Below are positions 6,533 to 14,792 of a stretch of 18,943 nucleotides of DNA, one piece after another (position 1 is the first letter of the stretch; the number at the start of each line of letters is the position of its first letter). The stretch covers positions 1 through 18,943 of the forward strand of contig CAAEDD010000149.1 of assembly GCA_900754515.1 (NCBI GenBank), read 5' to 3'. The notes under the pieces were generated by a model that saw only the letters and a program-made list of their open reading frames with translations, was not told where the DNA came from and did not search any database. This DNA is from an uncultured Oscillospiraceae bacterium (GTDB lineage Bacteria > Bacillota > Clostridia > Oscillospirales > Oscillospiraceae). The position numbers were made by a program, and so were the translations under genes.

Positions 6533-7675
6533 TCAAAGCTTCTCCAGCAGATAGTCCGTAAACTCCCGACAGGTGGCCCCGTCTTTATGGCCGGTAATGA
6601 CCACCCGGCCCTCCCTGGAGCACTCCTCCATGGCGTCAGAGAGTCTGTCCGCCTTATCGCTCAGGGCGATATGGCGCAGGAGCATTTCCGCTGCCTTAAG
6701 GATGCTGGAGGGATTGGCATAATCTCCTTCCCCATTCTCTATCTTCCGTGGAGCGGAACCGTGGATGGCCTCAAACATGGCATAGCTTGCCCCCAGGTTG
6801 GCGCTTCCTGCAGTGCCAACTCCCCCCTGAATCTGGGCGGCCTCGTCGGTGATTATATCCCCGTAAAGGTTCGGCAGCAGGAAGACCTGGAATTTATTGC
6901 GTATGTCCTTATTAACCAGATTTGCGGTCATAATGTCTATATACCAGTCGTCGGCAGTGATCTCAGGATAGTCCTCCGCTACCTCGTGGCAGATACGGGA
7001 GAACATGCCGTCGGTCTTTTTCATTATGTTGGCCTTGGTCACTATGGCCACGTTTGTTTTGCCGTTGGCTCTGGCATAGTCAAAAGCAGCCCTGGCTATA
7101 CGCCGGGTCCCGGCGTCTGTGGTGACCTTGAAATCCATGCTCAGCTTTCCCGGCGCCTCAATGCCGCGGCTGCCCAGGGCATATTCTCCCTCGGTATTTT
7201 CCCGGAAAAACATCCAGTCTATGCCCTCTTCGGGCACCTGTACCGGGCGGACATTGGCAAAGAGATCCAGTTCCCGGCGCAGTGTCACGTTGGCGCTCTC
7301 CAGTGTGCCGCCCTTTGGTGTAGTGGTAGGGCCTTTCAGAAACACATCGCAGCCCTTTATCTGCTCCAGCACCTCCGGCGGCACGGCGCAGCCCTGGGCC
7401 AGACGGTTTTCTATTGTCAATCCCTCAATATTCCGAAGCTCGACCCGGCCGGAAGAAAGTTCTTCTGCCAGCAGTTTTTCCAGCACCCGTCGGGTCTGAG
7501 CCATAATGATGGGGCCTATGCCGTCGCCTCCGGCCACACCTATGACTATTTTATCCATCTTGGAAAAAACCTTGGCAGGTGAGGCCTTCTCCATGCGCTC
7601 CTGCCTGTCCAGCTGCTGGCTCAGAAGCTCCTTGAAATATTCCGCGGCTTTTTCAATATATTCTGTCCTGTCCAT
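6533..7675 (-). CDS. icd: Isocitrate dehydrogenase (isocitrate/isopropylmalate family)
   Basis: Oxidises isocitrate to 2-oxoglutarate with release of CO2, last step of the branch encoded by this operon. The 380-residue protein has GGDGIGP (49-55), the isocitrate-phosphate loop S127-A-N129-V with R133 and R143, Tyr165 (FRENTEGEY), Lys214 (TKANIM) and metal aspartates D273 and D277 in LYGDIITDEAAQ. The S-x-N pattern favours isocitrate over isopropylmalate. At the coenzyme site HGSAP is followed by R310-K311, where E. coli IDH has K344-Y345, so NADP use is possible but unproven. The first 39 residues are a helical extension before the fold; the ATG overlaps the aconitase stop (TAATG) and has GGGAGGG upstream, so this start was kept over Met40, which has no clear ribosome site. 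Confidence 0.92.
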   Translation of the reverse strand: MDRTEYIEKAAEYFKELLSQQLDRQERMEKASPAKVFSKMDKIVIGVAGGDGIGPIIMAQTRRVLEKLLAEELSSGRVELRNIEGLTIENRLAQGCAVPPEVLEQIKGCDVFLKGPTTTPKGGTLESANVTLRRELDLFANVRPVQVPEEGIDWMFFRENTEGEYALGSRGIEAPGKLSMDFKVTTDAGTRRIARAAFDYARANGKTNVAIVTKANIMKKTDGMFSRICHEVAEDYPEITADDWYIDIMTANLVNKDIRNKFQVFLLPNLYGDIITDEAAQIQGGVGTAGSANLGASYAMFEAIHGSAPRKIENGEGDYANPSSILKAAEMLLRHIALSDKADRLSDAMEECSREGRVVITGHKDGATCREFTDYLLEKL

Positions 7676-9603
7676 TATTTATTTCCCTCCCTGGTGTAAT
7701 TAAGAAGTCCGCCGGCCTTGAGTATTGCCTGCTGTCTCTCCGTAAAGGAGCAGCACAGGGCTATATCCCCGGCTTTGGAACGGAGAGTCATCTCTCCCTT
7801 TTCCAGACCTTCCAGCACTCCGCTGAGAAGCAGTTGTTCTCCCTGCTCCAGCCGGTCGTAATCCGACGGGTCTTTAAAGGTCAGGGGCAGAATGCCTGCA
7901 TTTATAAGGTTGGCCTGATGTATACGGGCAAAGCTCTTGGCCACCACGGCTCTGACTCCCAGATATAAGGGCACAAGAGCGGCGTGCTCACGGGAGGAGC
8001 CCTGGCCGTAGTTTGCCCCGCCCACTATGATGCTCTGTCCTGCCTCCAGGGCCCGTTTGTAGAAGCTCTCGTCGCAGACGGCAAAGCAGAACTGGGCGAG
8101 CTTGGGTATATTGGAGCGGTAGGGCAGTATTTTCGCCCCTGCCGGCATGATATGGTCTGTGGTGATATTGTCCCCCACTTTCAAAGTGAGCTGCGCCTCT
8201 ATGCTCTCGGTGAGGGGCTTGCCCTCAGGTATGGATTTTATGTTGGGGCCACGGAGCACTTCCACCTCTCCGGCCTTGTCCGCCGGAGCGGGGGAAAGCA
8301 GGGCGCTGTCGTTCACCTTGAAGGCAGCTGGCATGTTTACATTCAGGCTCTCCATCCCCAGCTCTCTGGGATCGGTTATTTCTCCGGTGATAGCGGCCGC
8401 CACAGCAGTCTCGGGGGAGACCAGGTATACCTTGGCATCGGCAGTGCCGCTGCGCCCCTCAAAGTTCCTGTTGAAGGTGCGCAGGCTGACTCCGCCGGAG
8501 TTGGGGGAGAAACCCATACCTATGCAGGGTCCGCAGGCACACTCCAGCAGTCTCGCCCCGGAGGACAGGATGTCCGACAGGGCCCCGCAGTCGGAGAGCA
8601 TGGTGAGAACCTGTCTTGAGCCGGGGGACACGGACATGCTCACGCTGGGGCATATCTGCCGCCCCTTCAGCATGGCAGCTGCCTTCAGCATGTCATACAG
8701 GGATGAGTTGGTGCAGGAGCCTATGCACACCTGGTCCACCTTTGTGCCTTTCAGGCTCTTTACAGTCACCACCTTGTCGGGCATATGGGGGCAGGCAATC
8801 AACGGTTCCAGAGCAGAGAGGTCGATCTCTATCACCCGCTCATATTCCGCATCGGTGTCAGGGTACAGTTCCCGGAAATCCTTCTCCCGGCCCTGGGCTT
8901 TCAGGAAGGCTCTGGTCATCTCGTCGGAGGGGAAGATGGAGCTGGTGGCTCCCAGCTCTGCTCCCATGTTGGTTATGGTGGCCCGTTCCGGCACCGTGAG
9001 GCTCTTTACGCCTTCACCGCCCCATTCGATTATTTTTCCCACGCCCCCCTTTACGGAGAGCAGACGCAGTATCTCAAGGCTTATATCCTTGGCAGTGACA
9101 AATGGCCGGAGCGCGCCCTTTAATTCTACCTTTATCACTTTGGGCATGGTTATATAATAGGCGCCGCCGCCCATAGCCACGGCCACATCCAGGCCGCCGG
9201 CTCCGAAAGCCAGCATACCCAGGCCCCCGGCGGTGGGGGTATGGCTGTCGGAACCTATAAGGGTCTTACCCGGCACGCCGAACCGCTCCAGATGCACCTG
9301 GTGACAGATGCCGTTGCCGGGGCGGGAGAACCAGACCCCGTGCTTTTTTGCCACAGTCTGGATGTAACGGTGGTCGTCGGCATTCTCAAAGCCGGACTGG
9401 AGGGTGTTGTGGTCTATGTAGGCCACGGAGCGCTCCGTCTTTACTCGGTCCAGGCCCATGGCCTCGAACTCCAGATAGGCCATGGTGCCGGTGGCATCCT
9501 GGGTCAGGGTCTGGTCAATTCTCAGCGCCGCCTCTTCTCCCGGTATCATACTGCCGGACACCAGGTGTTCTTTGATTATCTTCTCCGCAAGATTGTATCC
9601 CAT
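7675..9603 (-). CDS. Aconitate hydratase (short form, 642 aa)
   Basis: Interconverts citrate and isocitrate through cis-aconitate using a 4Fe-4S cluster. Cluster ligands are visible as C297 (CIGSCTNS), C357 and C360 (CACGPCIG). The substrate-binding SDSHTPTAGG lies at 118-127 and the catalytic serine region GQGSSREHAAL at 533-543, in the C-terminal swivel domain. At 642 residues it is far shorter than AcnA (about 890) or AcnB, and matches the compact aconitases known from many anaerobes; both halves are present, so it is not truncated. It begins three bases after the GntR gene stop, with GGAG of its ribosome site inside that gene, and it overlaps icd by one base. Confidence 0.95.
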   Translation of the reverse strand: MGYNLAEKIIKEHLVSGSMIPGEEAALRIDQTLTQDATGTMAYLEFEAMGLDRVKTERSVAYIDHNTLQSGFENADDHRYIQTVAKKHGVWFSRPGNGICHQVHLERFGVPGKTLIGSDSHTPTAGGLGMLAFGAGGLDVAVAMGGGAYYITMPKVIKVELKGALRPFVTAKDISLEILRLLSVKGGVGKIIEWGGEGVKSLTVPERATITNMGAELGATSSIFPSDEMTRAFLKAQGREKDFRELYPDTDAEYERVIEIDLSALEPLIACPHMPDKVVTVKSLKGTKVDQVCIGSCTNSSLYDMLKAAAMLKGRQICPSVSMSVSPGSRQVLTMLSDCGALSDILSSGARLLECACGPCIGMGFSPNSGGVSLRTFNRNFEGRSGTADAKVYLVSPETAVAAAITGEITDPRELGMESLNVNMPAAFKVNDSALLSPAPADKAGEVEVLRGPNIKSIPEGKPLTESIEAQLTLKVGDNITTDHIMPAGAKILPYRSNIPKLAQFCFAVCDESFYKRALEAGQSIIVGGANYGQGSSREHAALVPLYLGVRAVVAKSFARIHQANLINAGILPLTFKDPSDYDRLEQGEQLLLSGVLEGLEKGEMTLRSKAGDIALCCSFTERQQAILKAGGLLNYTREGNK

Positions 9604-9606
9604 ATC

Positions 9607-10260
9607 TCACATCTCCATTTCCGTCATGCTGTCCCGTGCGTTTATCAGATGCTGCAATGTAGCTTTTTCCGCTTCGTCCCCATCATGGGCTTTTAAAGCC
9701 AAATATATGGCGCGATGCTCTTCAAGGGACCGAATGGCCCGGCTGTGCTTGCTCACCGAGGCGCTGCGGTATTTCATTATTTTTTTATGCAGGGCGCTGA
9801 GGGTCTCATGGAAAGCCCGGCTGCCGCTGCTCTCGTAGAGCAGCTCATGGAAACGGCTGTCCATATCCCGTATCTGTTCGGCGCTGTCCCCTTCAGGTCT
9901 ATCTATATAGAAGCCCTGGAGATCCAGGGTCTCCTCCATCTGTTTGAGCTGGTTGTCGCTGATATTTGCGGCAGCCCGGCGGGCGGCCAGGCCCTCTATG
10001 TGTAAACGTATCTCGTACATGTCCATCATATCCTCTCTGGATATGCCAACAACCACCATCCCACGGCCCGTCTCTTTCAGGATATTCTCCTGTTCCAGGC
10101 GGCGGACGGCTTCCCTTATGGGTGTGCGGCTCACCCCCAGCTCCGAGGACAGTCTAAGCTCGCTGAGCACCTCGCCTCTGGAATATTTCCCGGTGAGGAT
10201 GTCCCGCTCCAGCTGCTCGAATATCTGGTCGGCAATGGATATGGTCCTGTGCTCTCTCAT
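9607..10260 (-). CDS. GntR-family transcriptional regulator, FCD (FadR-like) type
   Basis: A 217-residue DNA-binding regulator. The N-terminal winged helix has the classic GntR pattern, with LSSELGVSRTPIREAVRRLE (37-56) as the helix-turn-helix. The C-terminal FCD domain has the metal/ligand set D134, H138, H182 and H204. FCD domains commonly bind a metal plus a small carboxylate, so citrate or a related acid is a natural guess for the effector here. A longer frame begins with TTG at 10329; the ATG at 10260 has AAGGAGGAGAGAGA directly upstream and was preferred. It lies between the citrate synthase and aconitase genes and is almost certainly co-transcribed with aconitase. Likely target: the palindrome at 11863-11886. 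The effector and target are inferred. Confidence 0.92.
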   Translation of the reverse strand: MREHRTISIADQIFEQLERDILTGKYSRGEVLSELRLSSELGVSRTPIREAVRRLEQENILKETGRGMVVVGISREDMMDMYEIRLHIEGLAARRAAANISDNQLKQMEETLDLQGFYIDRPEGDSAEQIRDMDSRFHELLYESSGSRAFHETLSALHKKIMKYRSASVSKHSRAIRSLEEHRAIYLALKAHDGDEAEKATLQHLINARDSMTEMEM

Positions 10261-10311
10261 TCTCTCTCCTCCTTGGCCTGGACACGAGCTCGCCCCATGA
10301 GACAGATTTTT

Positions 10312-10347
10312 GCGCCAGGCTTCATTCAATTCTTTTATGGGCGCCAG
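10312..10347. repeat. Direct repeat GCGCCAG in the citrate synthase/GntR gap
   Basis: GCGCCAG occurs at 10312-10318 and 10341-10347, 29 bp apart, upstream of the GntR gene. The rest of the 165-bp gap (10261-10425) shows a weak stem just after the citrate synthase stop and no convincing minus-strand promoter or terminator, so read-through from the upstream gene is expected. Confidence 0.25.
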
Positions 10348-10425
10348 CCCTGCAAAATTGACAGCGCAGCAATGCTGACGAATATTTTCTCAATAACGGA
10401 TTTGGATTATATTGCTCAGGCTATA

Positions 10426-11805
10426 TCAGCCCTGGGGCTTAAACTTTCCTCCGGAGAGCTCACATATTTTTTCCTCCAGCTCCTCGGTGGACAGGCTGGC
10501 CGTTCTGCCGCTCTCGTATTCCCCATCAACCCATTCTTTCAGGGCCTGGACCAGAGGGGAACGCTTATCCAGTTTGTCCTCGCCCCTGAGGAAATAATTC
10601 TGGTTTATCCAGTAAGCTATGCCCGCAAGTCCGGAGTTTTTGTTTACAGCTACCTTTGCCGGACGCTTCAGAAGCTTTTCCGTGTTAAAGATATTGTATA
10701 TCTCCTCGTCCTTCAAAAGTCCGTCGGCGTGTATGCCCGCTCTGGTTTCGTTGAACTTCCGGCCTACAAAGGGAGTCATGGGCGGGATGTTGTAGCCTAT
10801 CTCCTTTCGGAAGTACTCGGCTATGTCGGTTATCACCGTGGTGTCCATACCGTCCAGAGAACCTCTGAGAGAGGCATATTCAAAGACCATGGCCTCCAGA
10901 GGCACGTTCCCCGTGCGCTCCCCTATGCCCAGCAGAGAGCAGTTGACACCGCTGGCCCCATAGAGCCAGGCAGTGGAGGCGTTGGTCACAGCCTTGTAAA
11001 AATCGTTGTGGCCGTGCCACTCCAGATACTGGCTCTTAACATCGGAATACTGCTGCAAGCCGTAGATTATTCCCGGCACGCTTCTGGGCAGAGCCACCTC
11101 GCTGTAGGGCACTCCGTATCCCATGGTGTCGCAGGCCCGGATGCGCACAGGTATCTTTGCCTCCCTGGACAGCTTCATAAGCTCATTTACAAAGGGTACC
11201 ACAAAGCCGTAGAAATCCGCCCTGGTGATATCCTCCAGGTGGCAGCGAGGCATTACCCCGGCGTCAAAGGCGTCCTTTACCGCAGCCAGATAGTGCTCCA
11301 TGGCCTGGCGGCGTGTCATCTTCAGCTTCTTGAAAATGTGATAATCGCTGCATGAAACCAGGATGCCCGTCTCTCTGATACCCATGTCCTTAACAAGTCG
11401 GAAGTCCTCCCGGTTAGCCCTTATCCATGTGGTTATCTCCGGGAATTTAAGCCCCAGAGCCTGGCAGCGTTCCACCGCCTCCCGGTCTTTTTTACTGTAT
11501 ATAAAAAACTCAGTCTGCCTTATGCGTCCATAGGGGCCGCCAAGCTTGTTCATAAGCTTATAGAGCTCCACAATCTGGTCGGGAGTATAGGGGTTCACCG
11601 ATTGCTGCCCGTCTCTGAATGATGTGTCGGTTATCCAAATATCATCCGGCATGGACATGGGCACCCGTCTGTGGTTAAAAGCTATCTTGGGCACCTCTTC
11701 ATAACTGTACACATCCCTGTACAGTATGGGTTCCTTCACATCCTGCAGGGAATACTTATAGTCGTTTTCCTCCAGCAGATTGGTTTTTGAAGACAGTTCC
11801 AGCAT
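10426..11805 (-). CDS. Re-citrate synthase (HMGL/isopropylmalate synthase-like)
   Basis: Predicted to condense acetyl-CoA and oxaloacetate to citrate with Re-face stereochemistry, as in Clostridium kluyveri; unrelated to ordinary GltA. The 459-residue protein is a DRE-TIM-type metallo-enzyme: ITDTSFRDGQQ (58-68) carries the catalytic R64-D65, metal histidines sit in WHGHND (263-268), and GERTGN (295-300) closes the barrel. IRQTEFFIYSKKDREAV and NETRAGIHADGLLKDEEIYN are as I recall from Re-citrate synthases, not from LeuA, and no LeuA regulatory domain is present. The following aconitase and IDH genes support citrate as product; homocitrate or citramalate synthase are the alternatives. The ATG at 11805 has AAAGGAGAG upstream; the frame also opens at a TTG nine codons earlier. 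Confidence 0.85.
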   Translation of the reverse strand: MLELSSKTNLLEENDYKYSLQDVKEPILYRDVYSYEEVPKIAFNHRRVPMSMPDDIWITDTSFRDGQQSVNPYTPDQIVELYKLMNKLGGPYGRIRQTEFFIYSKKDREAVERCQALGLKFPEITTWIRANREDFRLVKDMGIRETGILVSCSDYHIFKKLKMTRRQAMEHYLAAVKDAFDAGVMPRCHLEDITRADFYGFVVPFVNELMKLSREAKIPVRIRACDTMGYGVPYSEVALPRSVPGIIYGLQQYSDVKSQYLEWHGHNDFYKAVTNASTAWLYGASGVNCSLLGIGERTGNVPLEAMVFEYASLRGSLDGMDTTVITDIAEYFRKEIGYNIPPMTPFVGRKFNETRAGIHADGLLKDEEIYNIFNTEKLLKRPAKVAVNKNSGLAGIAYWINQNYFLRGEDKLDKRSPLVQALKEWVDGEYESGRTASLSTEELEEKICELSGGKFKPQG

Positions 11806-11862
11806 GTGTGTTCTCTCCTTTCCCCCGGCCAAAGCCGCGGACTGGATATTTGTGTGTCTGTA

Positions 11863-11886
11863 TGGCTGTATACATATATACCACCA
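11863..11886. promoter_or_regulatory. Candidate GntR operator over the citrate synthase promoter
   Basis: A 24-bp dyad, left arm TGGCTGTATA and right arm TATACCACCA, matches at 8 of 10 positions around a CATA centre. It contains the perfect palindrome TGTATACA (11867-11874), the type of site often bound by FCD-type GntR regulators. It covers the putative -10 of the citrate synthase operon, so binding would be expected to repress. The regulator is likely the GntR protein encoded downstream. Confidence 0.5.
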
Positions 11887-11903
11887 TGCAGTTTAAATGT
11901 CCA
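11875..11903 (-). promoter_or_regulatory. Putative promoter of the citrate synthase operon
   Basis: On the minus strand TGGACA (11898-11903), a 17-bp spacer and TATATA (11875-11880) resemble a sigma-A promoter, with one -35 and two -10 mismatches. It would start transcription near 11868, giving a leader of about 63 nt. A weaker alternative lies further upstream (TTGCCG with an AT-rich -10). Confidence 0.45.
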
Positions 11904-11941
11904 GTCCTAATTTTTATTCTGCCCTCTTCATTCCCGGCAAA

Positions 11942-11949
11942 TTGTACAA
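11942..11949. promoter_or_regulatory. TTGTACAA palindrome, possible second regulator site
   Basis: A perfect 8-bp palindrome with the outline TTGT/ACAA, similar in kind to FCD GntR sites, sits about 70 bp upstream of the TGTATACA palindrome. It may be an auxiliary operator. Short palindromes arise by chance, so support is weak. Confidence 0.3.
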
Positions 11950-12001
11950 GACGGCCCCGGCTTCTTATGCAAAAAGCAGTTAATATTCATCTTTTCCCTG
12001 T

Positions 12002-12024
12002 ATATGCATGGGCTTTATGCATAT
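12002..12024. promoter_or_regulatory. ATATGCAT inverted repeat upstream of argG
   Basis: ATATGCAT (12002-12009) and ATGCATAT (12017-12024) form an 8-bp dyad around a 7-bp centre. It lies about 47 bp upstream of the argG -35, in the middle of the divergent region. It could be an operator shared by both directions. Confidence 0.35.
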
Positions 12025-12047
12025 TAATCTAATTTATTTCATTTATT

Positions 12048-12064
12048 TTGGCTAAATATTCATT
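12048..12064. promoter_or_regulatory. Candidate ArgR (ARG) box upstream of argG
   Basis: The site runs TTG, AT-rich centre, then ATTCAT, matching 11 of 17 positions of the reverse complement of the Bacillus ARG box as I remember it. It ends six bases before the argG -35. A related half-site, TAATATTCAT (11981-11990), lies 73 bp away, close to seven helical turns, which suits ArgR hexamers. No argR gene is in the window. Confidence 0.35.
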
Positions 12065-12070
12065 TTCTTA

Positions 12071-12099
12071 TTGACAAAGCCTCGGGCATACATTATAAT
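12071..12099 (+). promoter_or_regulatory. Consensus sigma-A promoter of the arg operon
   Basis: TTGACA (12071-12076), a 17-bp spacer and TATAAT (12094-12099) match consensus exactly. The transcript should begin near 12106, leaving a short leader of about 28 nt before argG, too short for a riboswitch. Confidence 0.92.
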
Positions 12100-12133
12100 C
12101 AGCCCATAACAAAAAAGACATGGAGGCATCCCA

Positions 12134-13351
<1,218 letters not shown>

Positions 13352-13357
13352 AACTTA

Positions 13358-13388
13358 TTTATCCGGCGTGTTCCCCACGCCGGATAAA
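13358..13388 (+). promoter_or_regulatory. Intercistronic hairpin between argG and argH
   Basis: A perfect 13-bp stem (13358-13370 with 13376-13388, loop TTCCC) lies in the 61-bp gap. No T-tract follows, so it is not a terminator. It may protect the upstream argG message or set the ratio of argG to the rest of the operon. Confidence 0.6.
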
Positions 13389-13412
13389 CCGATAATATAA
13401 GGGGAGAACACT

Positions 13413-14792
13413 ATGGCAAAAATGTGGGCCGGGCTCACTTCCGGCGTTACCGACAGCGTGGCGGATGACTTCAATTCCTCCATATCCTTTGACAGCCGCA
13501 TGTATAAGCAGGACATCACCGGCAGCATAGCCCATGCGGCAATGCTGGCCTCCTGCGGCATTATTTCCCGGCAGGACAAGGAGCAGCTCACGGAAGGGCT
13601 GCTGTCCATATTGGAAGATATAAACAGCGGTGCTCTTCAGATAGACCCCCTCAGTGAAGATATACATATGTTTGTAGAGCAGGAGCTAACCAAGCGCATC
13701 GGCGACACCGGTAAAAAGCTCCACACCGCCCGCAGCCGCAACGACCAGGTGGCTCTGGATCTGAGGATGTACCTGAGGGACGAGATGGCAGAGCTGAAAA
13801 AGCTGCTGAAAAATCTCGTACAGGCTCTGTATCAGCAGGCCAAGGCCCACAAAAGCAGCATCATGCCCGGCTATACCCATCTCCAGCGTGCCCAGCCGGT
13901 GACCTTCGGCCACCATCTTCTGGCCTACTGTATGATGTTAATCCGGGATGCCGGACGTTTTGAAGATGCTTTAAAGCGTATGGACGTCTCCCCCATCGGC
14001 TGCTGCGCCCTGGCAGGTACCACCTATAATACCGACAGAGAAATGGAGGCCAAGGCCCTGGGCTTTTCCTCCATAGCCCTCAACAGCATGGACGGTGTCT
14101 CCGACCGGGACTACTGCCTGGAACTGATGAGCGCCATGTCCATTTTGATGATGCACCTGTCCCGGCTCTCCGAGGAACTGATACTCTGGTGCAGCTGGGA
14201 GTTCAAATTTGTAACTCTCTCCGACGGCTATACCACCGGTTCCTCCATCATGCCCCAGAAGAAGAACCCCGATATGGCGGAGCTCATCCGGGGCAAGACC
14301 GGCCGGGTATATGGAGATCTGATGAGCCTGCTCACCACTTTGAAGGGACTGCCCCTGGCCTACAACAAGGACATGCAGGAGGACAAGGAATGTATCTTTG
14401 ACGCCCTGGATACGGTGAAAGCCTGTCTCCAGGTGGCCGCCCCCATGATAGAGACCATGACTGTCCATGAGGACAACATGTTCTCCGCCGCCCAAAAGGG
14501 CTTTATAAACGCCACGGATCTGGCGGACTACCTGGTGAAGAAGGGGCTTCCCTTCCGCAGCGCCTACAAGCTGTCCGGGGAGATCGTGGCAAAATGTATG
14601 GCTGACAACCAGGTGCTGGAGACTCTGCCTCTGGAAGTCTACAAGACTTTCAGCCCCGTCTTTGACGAGGATCTCTACAGTCAGATAGATCTCCGCGCCT
14701 GTGTTGAAAAGCGCATCTCCCAGGGCGGCACCTCACTCCGCTCTGTGGAGATGCAGCTTGTATACGTGGAGGAGTTTTTGAAAGATGACTAA
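13413..14792 (+). CDS. argH: Argininosuccinate lyase
   Basis: Splits argininosuccinate into arginine and fumarate, the last step of the pathway. The 459-residue protein has the family landmarks in order: HTARSRNDQ (104-112), GYTHLQRAQP with H156, and the superfamily signature GSSIMPQKKNP (276-286), whose serines hold the catalytic base. Its length is typical. The ATG has AAGGGGAG about six bases upstream. Its stop overlaps the argC start by eight bases (ATGACTAA), so the two are translationally coupled. Confidence 0.97.
   Translation: MAKMWAGLTSGVTDSVADDFNSSISFDSRMYKQDITGSIAHAAMLASCGIISRQDKEQLTEGLLSILEDINSGALQIDPLSEDIHMFVEQELTKRIGDTGKKLHTARSRNDQVALDLRMYLRDEMAELKKLLKNLVQALYQQAKAHKSSIMPGYTHLQRAQPVTFGHHLLAYCMMLIRDAGRFEDALKRMDVSPIGCCALAGTTYNTDREMEAKALGFSSIALNSMDGVSDRDYCLELMSAMSILMMHLSRLSEELILWCSWEFKFVTLSDGYTTGSSIMPQKKNPDMAELIRGKTGRVYGDLMSLLTTLKGLPLAYNKDMQEDKECIFDALDTVKACLQVAAPMIETMTVHEDNMFSAAQKGFINATDLADYLVKKGLPFRSAYKLSGEIVAKCMADNQVLETLPLEVYKTFSPVFDEDLYSQIDLRACVEKRISQGGTSLRSVEMQLVYVEEFLKDD

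Larger units (their letters stand above)
11839..11907. repeat. Outer inverted repeat centred on the citrate synthase operator
   Basis: GGACTGGA (11839-11846) is matched by TCCAGTCC (11900-11907). Its centre (about 11873) almost coincides with the centre of the inner palindrome (about 11874.5). The right arm overlaps the putative -35 of the citrate synthase promoter. Confidence 0.45.

Noticed and set aside
6533..7675. 3-isopropylmalate dehydrogenase (LeuB) instead of isocitrate dehydrogenase.
   Set aside because: The S127-A-N129 pattern with flanking arginines matches the isocitrate loop, and no leucine-pathway gene is nearby.
10358..10386. Plus-strand TTGACA-17-AATATT pattern that could drive antisense RNA into the 3' end of the citrate synthase gene.
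   Set aside because: The -10 matches only 4 of 6 positions, nothing downstream on the plus strand looks like a gene until argG, and no supporting structure was found.
10249..11355. Plus-strand open frame of 368 codons opposite the Re-citrate synthase gene.
   Set aside because: The minus-strand gene has catalytic motifs and a ribosome site; this frame crosses the gene end and the gap without any coding signal.
10426..11805. 2-isopropylmalate synthase or homocitrate synthase as the product of the HMGL-like gene.
   Set aside because: No LeuA regulatory C-terminal domain, long Re-citrate-synthase-like blocks, and downstream aconitase plus isocitrate dehydrogenase favour citrate; not fully excluded without a phylogeny.
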